Assembly: GCA_000509225.1 (NCBI GenBank)
Contig: BAOK01000001.1
Location: forward strand, 2,724,168 to 2,788,167
DNA from: Parvibaculaceae bacterium Mf 1.05b.01
GTDB lineage: Bacteria > Pseudomonadota > Alphaproteobacteria > Parvibaculales > Parvibaculaceae
Direction of reading: 5' to 3'
Length of the DNA: 64,000 nt
In this document: piece by piece, positions 48,579 to 55,568 of the stretch
How the letters are laid out: each line of letters opens with the position of its first letter
Position numbering within the stretch: position 1 is the first letter of the stretch
The notes under the pieces: generated by a model
Told to the model about the DNA's origin: nothing
Database searches by the model: none
The model's input: the letters and a program-made list of their open reading frames with translations, nothing else
Position numbers and translations under genes: made by a program

Positions 48579-48603
48579 TGGGTCCCCCCCATAAATTGAG
48601 TTG

Positions 48604-48661
48604 GAACAATGTGCTGGGGGGAGCCTCACCCAATCACCTCCCGTATCGACACACATTGTTC
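48604..48661 (-). promoter_or_regulatory. Inverted repeat in the leader of DUF1302 copy 1
   Basis: GAACAATGTG at 48604-48613 and CACATTGTTC at 48652-48661 are exact reverse complements 38 bp apart. The loop contains a strong Shine-Dalgarno-like GGGAGGTGA read on the minus strand. It may be a bipartite operator or an RNA stem. Confidence 0.45.
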
Positions 48662-48980
48662 ACACGATCAATCCGAGGGAACGGTATTGGCAGTGCGAGG
48701 GTCAATTTTCAAAATTCGTTGAAGAATTGGATCTGTTTAGAATTTCGATTCTGTCGTGATACGTGACATTAGGGGCACGCATTTTTGCGCTTCTATTCAA
48801 CACTCTGCGACATTCGTTGAATTGGTTGCCACTGATCTGCGCGGCGTTTCTCGGCGTCTCATCCATCAGGAATCGCACTCTAGCAATGCCCGGACGTAAG
48901 ACGTTAAGGCCGGTACGTCGGCACCATCATCGAAGCTTGTGCTTAGGGAAAAAACGGTGCGCCCGAGAAGAACGTTGAGG
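48662..48980. other. Gene-free stretch between two DUF1302 units
   Basis: About 320 bp between the copy 1 leader repeat and the copy 2 terminator. It presumably holds the promoter of copy 1. No convincing gene or repeat is seen; short open frames here lack ribosome sites and resemblance to known proteins. Confidence 0.45.
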
Positions 48981-48990
48981 CATAAAAAAA

Positions 48991-49017
48991 GCGGTCCCGG
49001 ATGAGGGCCGGGACCGC
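48991..49017 (-). terminator. Terminator of DUF1302 copy 2
   Basis: GCGGTCCCGG (48991-49000) pairs perfectly with CCGGGACCGC (49008-49017). Read leftward it is followed by a U-run (A-run at 48984-48990). It lies 157 bp past the copy 2 stop. The same stem recurs after copy 3 at 63026-63054. Confidence 0.85.
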
Positions 49018-49173
49018 CGATTTTCACTTCACGATTTCAAACCTGATAATCGCATTTTGAGGGATGCTGACTGCCAGGACGGTCGATAGTGAAAATGGGA
49101 ACCGCCTGATTAGGGAGGAGGGAGGTTCCCGTTCCCGCCCCAGCCTTGCGGCTGGAGCGGAAATTCTTGTCAC

Positions 49174-51731
49174 TTAGAACGAGTAGCTTACGTTGATGGA
49201 AACAAAGTCCTTGTCGCCATCTTTCGTGTACTTCTCATTGCCGAAGATATTCGTGTAAGAGAGCCCACCACGCCATGCGTTCTGGTAGCTCCCATTCACT
49301 GCAAGGCTCACCGATTTGGTGCCTTCACGGTAGTTGGAGAGAGGTGCAGGGGAGTTACCCTTCACGTCATGCTGCCAAGCTATCTGAGGCGTCAATGTGA
49401 TAGGTGTGCCAAATGCGTTGTTGTACTGCAACTGACCGACCAGGACGTAGCCGTAGGCGAACTGTGTAGGACGGCAGCCACTGCGCGAACTCAATCCAAG
49501 GAAGCCTTTGAGCGGCAGGTCCGTGCCCGATGTACAAACATTGCCCAATTGCGCAACATTGAAGTCTCCTTCAGATGGAACATCCGGCACCCACATGGCA
49601 CCCACTTCTGTAAGAAGGATACCGAGGTCAGCACCAACAGCTCCAACCAGTGGATTTGAGTTGGTGTAGGTCGCAGTCGTGCCGACGTCAAACGTCATGA
49701 CTTCTTCACGAACGAAACCATGATAGTCACGAGTTTGTCCCACACCTACGGTGCCACAGGTACCGCCTGCAATGGTTTGACCACCATCTACTGCGGCCGT
49801 CACGACAGTTGGGCTCAGGATTGCGTCAAAGATGCAGGTTGCCCCCAGAGTCGCGATTGTGATCTGGTCCGTGTCTAGCTGCAGTGGCTGGTCATGGCGG
49901 AAGGATACCTCACCTTGGACGCCCCAATCACCAACAGTGGTGTTGAAAGAAGCACCAAACAGCTTGATGTCTTCAGGATATTCGAAGAACAGCCCAATCG
50001 ATTCTGTACCACCAATTGGGGTCCCAGCAGCAACGATCTCCGTGCCATCTGTCAACAGGCCTGCGCCAGGATCAACCTGACCAAAGACAAGCGCGCAGTT
50101 CAGAATAGCCAATTCCAGCAAGCTGTTGTCGGTGACGGCGCCACCGGCGGCAGCAAGTACTGCCGCTGACGCAAGAGCCTTAGCGTCACCCCCGACTGCG
50201 GTCTCGGCTTGTGCAAAGACACCATACGTGTCGTTGATAACCGTATTGTTCATGTAGGCGAACTTTGCTGGATTGAGGACCGCAGTCGCTGCGCTCAACG
50301 TTCCAGCAGCACCACACCCGAGTGAGTTCGTACGTGCAGCTGTGCCCGCATTGTCCCCAACTGCACTATAGCTTCTGAAAACAGAGTCGCCTCTGTTGGT
50401 GTAGCGTTGCGATGCAATCGGGAGGCGAGAGTGATAGTTCATGAAGTAGAAGCCAAACTCAGTAGAGTTCAGGTCTTCCGCATACCAGCGCAATGCCAGG
50501 CCATATTGACCAGAATCTTTCGCAAGACGATCTTGGTCTCTTGCGATATCACCTGGGCCGCCATTCAGAGCCAGTCTGAAGCTCTCACTCTGTCCGATTG
50601 GCAAGTCTTGCGAGTAGTCCAGAAATGCGTTCGTACCACCTGCTCCACAGACAAACTGAGTCAGCCCGGCATTTGTGTAAGCGGTATCAAAGAGCCCGGT
50701 CAAAGCATCCGGTGTGGAACAGTTTCGGTTCAGAAAACCACCGCCGTCTGTACCAGATGTTACGAATGATTTCGCACCAAAGCTGCCACCTGTCGCCGAT
50801 CCAACGCGTGCAACGTCAGAGCCAGAGAAAGGAGTTCCAGGGCGATCTAGGCTGAGCTCTTCAAACTCGAGCTGATAGAAAGCTTCCAAAGATAGATCGT
50901 ACGGAAGCCCAATCGATGCATAGGCACCCCAAACAGGCAACAGACCTTCTTTAATCTCAGCACCTGGACGGCGGAACGCATTCACGTCAAACGGGTTCCA
51001 GGAACTGATGCCATTCAACATGAAAGTTGCTTCACCCCAGTTCACAACCTGTTTGCCAAGGCGAACGTTGAGCGGAAGTCCTCCAACCTCAAAATCGCCT
51101 GATACGTAGAGGTCGAGCAGGTCAATATCCCGTGCAGCGTCAACATCTGCGCCGTCTGTCAGGCCTGAGCGAGCGAACGAACTGCTGTCGTCGAGTACGG
51201 CATCGTAGAATGAACTGATGCGCGCGAAGAACTTGAAGTTCTCGTAATTCGCCTGGATATCGTTGGTCATCTTAACGACGCCCGACGTCAGGTCACCGCT
51301 GTCGAAGTTCAACCGGCTATCATCGGAATTGATGGACCCAGCAAAGACTTCGCTGTCAAAGCCACCAAGCGCGTTGATGTTTGCATAATCGTAGGTAACG
51401 GCCTGTCCGCCACCAAAAGCAGTAGCACCGGCCGCTGCACCCGGTGTGAAAGCGGGATTAAATGCACCCCCAACCGCCGTTGCATGCGAACGGACGCCAT
51501 CAGGCGTTTGGACTGAGGCTAGTGACTTGGTCGGCCCCCGTTACCGCCGGGGAGAAACAAGTTGTTGCGATCAGCAACCCGCATTGAAACGCCTGCTGAA
51601 ACTGTGGTGTCTAAGAACACCTGTACACCGCCGAAATTGTATTCAAGCGCTGTTGCTGGCTGCACAGCCAACGCCGCAGTCATAACCGCGGCACTTGCAG
51701 AGAACTTTGTTCTCCGTAGAGCTTTGCCCAT
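49174..51731 (-). pseudogene. DUF1302 family outer-membrane protein, copy 2, broken by a one-base deletion
   Basis: Strongly similar to copy 1 throughout, including the signal peptide and LEYNFGGVQVFLDTTVSAGV at the start and a C-terminus ending NVSYSF. The frame breaks after NLFLPGGNGG. On the minus strand the break falls in a run of five G (51535-51539 as CCCCC). A sixth G would restore NGGPTKSLASVQ and then run without a stop into the rest (GSINSDDSRLNFDSGDLTS). As written, the first frame stops about five codons later. It may be a genuine frameshift, a slippage-prone switch, or a sequencing error. The remainder, over 700 codons, is intact, which argues for a recent event. Paralog alignment, not expression, supports this. 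Confidence 0.8.
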
Positions 51732-52200
51732 TGGGTCCCGCCCTTTTTTGACACTTTCTGCGTGTCACGAGCCAGCTCACCTCACATAAGCAACTCCGAA
51801 AGGCACACGCAGTCCTTCTGGTAACGCTCAGATAACAAGAATGTCACTCATTCTGTCATTTCGTAATTGTCAGTTATTATGATATTTTGAGAAACGTCTC
51901 TTTTTTGCAACGAGGCCTCTATATCTAGATATCTAATTAAAACTTTCATTTCCCTTTTTATTACTCATTTTTTGTTTACTTTTTTGTCAGCTAAGAGATT
52001 ATGAAATCTCAGCCCATGGCAATTCCTGCTCATTATATTATCAGTTTTCCTGCCATGTCGTTTCGTGCGTCAATTTTGACCCGTCCGATCACTTTATCGA
52101 GCAGCCTTTCGCAAACACTCGCCGTCAGCACGTTCATTCGCTATCTTGTCCTTGGAGATTCTGGCCTGGGGGGGTCAGATGGGGAAAATTTGGAGGGGGA
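51732..52200. promoter_or_regulatory. AT-rich divergent control region with several palindromes
   Basis: About 470 bp between DUF1302 copy 2 and a divergent TetR gene, with a clearly AT-rich core (about 51835-52010) unlike the surroundings. Palindromic sites include AGAATG-TCACT-CATTCT (51838-51854), ATATCTAGATAT (51921-51932) and GAGATT-ATGA-AATCTC (51995-52010). A TGACAC/GTGTCA stem (51749-51767) lies in the copy 2 leader. Binding by the adjacent TetR is plausible but unproven. An open frame crossing 52001-52282 has no family resemblance and overlaps the TetR start. Confidence 0.5.
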
Positions 52201-52803
52201 ATGGCCGCGCAACATAGCGACGGGCGATCCGATAGAGGACTGCGCACACACGAGAGAATCGTTCTCGCGCTGTTTGAGTTAATCAGAGAAGGTAATCTTC
52301 AACCTCGCGGTGAAGAGATCGCAGAGCGGGCCGGCGTCGCGGTTCGCACTTTGTTTCGTCATTTTGATGATATGGACGGGCTGTTTGATACGGCGATGGG
52401 GTTCATGTCGGAGCAATTTGACGTTGACCTAGCCGTGCCAAAGATTGAAGGCACGCTGGAAGAGCGTGCTCTTGCCTATGCCAAGGCGCAAGCGACCATC
52501 TACGAAGAGAATAGGAACTATCTGCTCTTCTATATCTCGCGGGCCAAGACGGAAGAAGAGGCCAATGCCCTTCGCTCTGCTCATACACAAAGCCAGAGAT
52601 TGCGCCTTTGGTCAGCGCTGCCTGAAGTGGCTGCGGCGGATCCCGATGTCCGACATAGCGTCGAGGCGTTTTATTCGTTTCAGATGTGGGATCAGCTACG
52701 TTTCGAACAGGTCTTACAGGTGGATATGTGCCATCGCGTCATCGCCTCATCGACTGTAACGCTGCTCTCTAAAGAGACGGTCTCAAGCGTTGATGCGGTT
52801 TAA
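52201..52803 (+). CDS. TetR family regulator next to DUF1302 genes
   Basis: A 200-residue regulator with an N-terminal helix-turn-helix: RIVLALFELIREGNLQPRGEEIAERAGVAVRTLFRHF, where VAVRTLFRHF is the recognition helix. The C-terminal part (EENRNYLLFYISRAKTEEEANALRS) is variable, as expected for a ligand domain. The ATG at 52201 follows GGAGGGGG. Divergent from DUF1302 copy 2 across a palindrome-rich region, so control of that gene is likely. The ligand is unknown. Confidence 0.82.
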   Translation: MAAQHSDGRSDRGLRTHERIVLALFELIREGNLQPRGEEIAERAGVAVRTLFRHFDDMDGLFDTAMGFMSEQFDVDLAVPKIEGTLEERALAYAKAQATIYEENRNYLLFYISRAKTEEEANALRSAHTQSQRLRLWSALPEVAAADPDVRHSVEAFYSFQMWDQLRFEQVLQVDMCHRVIASSTVTLLSKETVSSVDAV

Positions 52804-52826
52804 GACACAAAAGGTTTGCTCTCGTT

Positions 52827-53528
52827 TCAGGTGAGCGATCCAATGTCCGTGACACCTTCAGCTTTGAGGTAAGAGGCCAGATTCTTGTCGGGATCTGACG
52901 GAACACGCTCGTTCAGAACTTCCAGGTCGCGCATTCTGTCCGCCCGGAAGACACGGAAATCTTTCCTTAGCTCGCACCAGCCCGGAACCGTCCAGACCGC
53001 CCCATAAAAGGAAAGCGTCAATGGCCAGATTGTCCGCATGGATGCCTTGCCTCCCTTGTCCGCATAGGCGAACCGGATCTTCTTTTTATTGCGGACCGCA
53101 CGACGGACGCGCGCCAGATCGATCACCACTTCTTCTTGGTAATGTGCGGGCGGAGCCATCACGCCCAGCGCATCAAATTGCGCCTTCAAATCTCGCGGCA
53201 GTACGGCACGCAGCTTGGCAAGCACTGCTTTGGATGCCTCCGCCAATTCATCATCGCCCCAGGCGGCGACGATGCGCGCGCCGAGGGCAAGCGCCTCGGC
53301 CTCCTCCTCATTGAACATGAGAGGCGGCAGGTCATACCCTTCTCGTAAAAGATAACCAAGCCCCGCCTCTCCATCGATTGGAACCCGGCTCGCCTGCAAG
53401 TCAGCGATGTCGCGGTAAATGGTACGGACGGAGACTTCCATCTTTTCCGCAAGCTCAGCCGCCGTCACCACTCTTCGGTGGCGACGCAGGTATTCGATAA
53501 TGTCAAACAGTCGATCAGCACGTCTCAT
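52827..53528 (-). CDS. WYL-domain (YafY type) transcriptional regulator
   Basis: A 233-residue DeoR-like regulator. MRRADRLFDIIEYLRRHRRVVTAAELAEKM is the typical YafY helix-turn-helix start, with SVRTIYRDIADL as the recognition helix, then GEAGLGYLLREGYDLPPLMFNEEE. The C-terminal WYL domain begins near VRRAVRNKKKIRFAY and has VWTVPGWCELRKDFRVFRADRM. The ATG at 53528 matches the family's usual start; open frame upstream runs into the operator. It is divergent from a GST gene, with a perfect inverted repeat between them. Regulators of this type usually repress one adjacent enzyme gene. Confidence 0.89.
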   Translation of the reverse strand: MRRADRLFDIIEYLRRHRRVVTAAELAEKMEVSVRTIYRDIADLQASRVPIDGEAGLGYLLREGYDLPPLMFNEEEAEALALGARIVAAWGDDELAEASKAVLAKLRAVLPRDLKAQFDALGVMAPPAHYQEEVVIDLARVRRAVRNKKKIRFAYADKGGKASMRTIWPLTLSFYGAVWTVPGWCELRKDFRVFRADRMRDLEVLNERVPSDPDKNLASYLKAEGVTDIGSLT

Positions 53529-53548
53529 AATGTGCAGCCTCGCATATG

Positions 53549-53574
53549 GCTCCTGACAGCAGGGTGTCAGGAGC
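53549..53574. promoter_or_regulatory. Inverted-repeat operator between WYL regulator and GST gene
   Basis: GCTCCTGACA (53549-53558) and TGTCAGGAGC (53565-53574) are exact reverse complements separated by 6 bp. A further TGTCAG follows at 53576. It lies 20 bp from the regulator start and 63 bp from the GST start, and the TGACA/TGTCA core fits sites seen near YafY-type genes. Confidence 0.75.
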
Positions 53575-53637
53575 GTGTCAGTAATCTCTCCCGACATCAA
53601 GCAAGACTCGCCCAATTTCGCACCGAGGAGACCGAAA

Positions 53638-54369
53638 ATGATCCGCCTTCACACGTTCAAAGACTGCCTACCTGGAACACCTGATCCTTCCGGTTTTGTC
53701 GTCAAACTCATGACTGTTCTGCGATTGGCCGGTGTCGGCCATGAACGGATAGAGGTCGACAATCCCGCAAAAGGCCCCAAGGGCAAGCTACCATTTATCG
53801 ATGACAATGGGCTGATTCTTGGTGACACGGTCCTCATTCTGGATCATCTCAAGAGAACCCGCGGTATCGATCTTGATCGGCATCTGAGCCCACTCCAGAA
53901 GGCTCAGTCTCACGCACTGCAGCGGATGCTCGAAGAACGGCTTTACTGGGCAACCGTTTATAGCCGTTGGATGGAACCAGCGAATGCGAAGGTTGAGGAT
54001 GAGATCTTCTTTGCGGACATTCCCTGGCTCATTCGCGGCTTCATCACACGGCAGGCGCACAGGACAGTAGAGGCCGCCCTTTATCATCATGGTCTCGGCC
54101 GTCACAGCCGGGACGAAATCTATGCCTTTGGCATCTCTGATATTGAAGCGCTGGCCCAAATATTGGGCGACCAGGAATTCCTGTTTGGTGGGGACCCAAG
54201 CGTTGCCGATGCCACTGCTTTTGGCATGTTGATCAATATTGTAGGGCCTGACATTCCAAGCCCTTTGAAAGATGCAGTCGCAACGAAACCCACGCTCATG
54301 GCCTATGTATCTCGCATGCAGGCTTTGTTTGATGGGGCAGCGCCAGGCGAAACCCTGCAAGCTGCCTGA
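53638..54369 (+). CDS. Glutathione S-transferase family protein
   Basis: A 243-residue two-domain GST. The thioredoxin-fold half starts MIRLHTFKDCLPGTPDPSGFVVKLMTVLRLAG, with KLPFIDDNGLILGDTVLILDHL carrying the cis-Pro and the glutathione-gripping acidic-Asp/Ser-like position. The helical half includes FLFGGDPSVADATAFGMLINI, matching the conserved GST N-capping segment. Catalysis is unproven: glutathione conjugation or a related isomerase function is possible. The ATG at 53638 has AGGAGACCG-like spacing upstream. Divergent from the WYL regulator and followed by an epoxide-hydrolase-like gene 66 bp later. Confidence 0.84.
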   Translation: MIRLHTFKDCLPGTPDPSGFVVKLMTVLRLAGVGHERIEVDNPAKGPKGKLPFIDDNGLILGDTVLILDHLKRTRGIDLDRHLSPLQKAQSHALQRMLEERLYWATVYSRWMEPANAKVEDEIFFADIPWLIRGFITRQAHRTVEAALYHHGLGRHSRDEIYAFGISDIEALAQILGDQEFLFGGDPSVADATAFGMLINIVGPDIPSPLKDAVATKPTLMAYVSRMQALFDGAAPGETLQAA

Positions 54370-54400
54370 CTTACACCGAAAGACTCTGGTCTTCCGCCAA

Positions 54401-54441
54401 TTTCATGAGCACACTTCAAGAAAGGGAGAGTGCTCATGAAA
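54401..54441 (+). promoter_or_regulatory. Inverted repeat that would bury the start codon of the next gene
   Basis: TTTCATGAGCAC (54401-54412) and GTGCTCATGAAA (54430-54441) are exact 12-bp reverse complements. The 17-nt loop holds GGGAG (54424-54428), and the ATG at 54436 lies inside the right arm. In RNA this is a stem with the ribosome site exposed and the start codon paired. It could also act in DNA as an operator. Confidence 0.7.
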
Positions 54442-54804
54442 AACAATGAAGAAATTATCAGAAGCTTCATCGCCGCCTGGTCGCGGCTCGATTCAGAAGA
54501 GATTGCCAGCTATTTCACGGATGATGGCATCTATCATAATATGCCGACCGACCCGGTCGCCGGACGCGACAATGTTCAAACCTTCATTGCAGGTTTTGCC
54601 AAAGACTGGACGGAGACCAATTGGGACATTCTCAACCTCATCGCAAAGGGCGACATTGTGATGGTGGAACGTCTCGACCGCACAAAGCTTGGCGACAAGT
54701 CCGTTGACCTTCCGTGCTTTGGTATCTTTGAAATGGAAGATGGCAAGATCAAAGTCTGGCGCGACTATTTTGATATTGGGACTTATATGAACGCCCTCGC
54801 CTGA
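54436..54804 (+). CDS. Limonene-1,2-epoxide hydrolase-like (SnoaL fold) protein
   Basis: A 122-residue alpha-plus-beta barrel protein. Residues that match the limonene-epoxide hydrolase active site can be seen: Tyr33 and Asn35 in YHNMPTDP, Arg79 and Asp81 in ERLDR, and Asp110 in WRDYFD. That set (Tyr, Asn, Arg, two Asp) positions and activates water for epoxide opening in characterised members, so catalysis is plausible. Substrate unknown. The ATG at 54436 follows GGGAG by 7 nt; a GTG at 54430 in the same frame is less well placed. Pairs with a GST gene 66 bp upstream. Confidence 0.82.
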   Translation: MKNNEEIIRSFIAAWSRLDSEEIASYFTDDGIYHNMPTDPVAGRDNVQTFIAGFAKDWTETNWDILNLIAKGDIVMVERLDRTKLGDKSVDLPCFGIFEMEDGKIKVWRDYFDIGTYMNALA

Positions 54805-54809
54805 CCTAA

Positions 54810-55556
54810 TCAGGTGACGACAATAGCACCGCGCTTGGTTACGACCAGCGTGTGCTCATATTGAGCCGCAAAGACGCCGGGCGGCGTGGTGAGTGACCAG
54901 CCGTCGTCGAGTTCAACGGCTTCAATTGCGCCGGTCGACAAGAACGGTTCAATGGTAATGACAGCACCATGCCAAAGCCGTCGTTTGTCGGACGGGTCAT
55001 AATAGCCGCGGATCGTTCCCGGTTCTTCGTGCAATGAGCGTCCAACACCATGGCTCGCCAGATTTTCAATAATTGTATACCCACCCTTCCGAGCAACCTG
55101 CTCAACCGTCTTTCCAATCACGTTGAGTTTTGATCCGGCCTTCACCGATCGAATGGCTTTGTCACGGGCGATGCGTGTTGCCTTACAAAGTGCTGCGTGA
55201 TCAGCACGCACCGGCGGCACAATAAAGCTGCCTCCCGTATCGGTGACAAACCCATTTTGTTCGGCAGATACGTCTATGTTCACGAGATCACCAGCCTGGA
55301 TCACCTGACCACCTGGAATACCGTGGGCGCAGACCTCATTGATGCTGATACAGGTGGCGCCAGGAAAATCATAAGTGAGCTCTGGCGCAGAGCGAGCACC
55401 TTCACGCTCAAGCAGCTCTCTGCCATAAGCATCAAGCTCGGCGGCTGTCATTCCGGGCTCCATATAGGCACCCATCGCCACAAGTGTCTCTGACACCACG
55501 CGCCCGCACTTCTTCAGACCCTCAAGCTCGTCCTCAGATTCAACCGTCATTTTCAT
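54810..55556 (-). CDS. map: Type I methionine aminopeptidase
   Basis: Removes the initiator methionine from new proteins. The 248-residue enzyme shows the five metal ligands Asp95, Asp106, His169, Glu203 and Glu234, and the catalytic His78 in EVCAHGIPGG. Segments NIDVSAEQNGFVTDTGGSF, ASHGVGRSLHEEPG and AQYEHTLVV are typical. No N-terminal zinc-finger or long extension is present, so it is the basic type Ia form. It ends 5 bp from the convergent epoxide-hydrolase-like gene and is 12 bp downstream of polA on the same strand. Confidence 0.96.
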   Translation of the reverse strand: MKMTVESEDELEGLKKCGRVVSETLVAMGAYMEPGMTAAELDAYGRELLEREGARSAPELTYDFPGATCISINEVCAHGIPGGQVIQAGDLVNIDVSAEQNGFVTDTGGSFIVPPVRADHAALCKATRIARDKAIRSVKAGSKLNVIGKTVEQVARKGGYTIIENLASHGVGRSLHEEPGTIRGYYDPSDKRRLWHGAVITIEPFLSTGAIEAVELDDGWSLTTPPGVFAAQYEHTLVVTKRGAIVVT

Positions 55557-55568
55557 GTTCCTTCGGGG

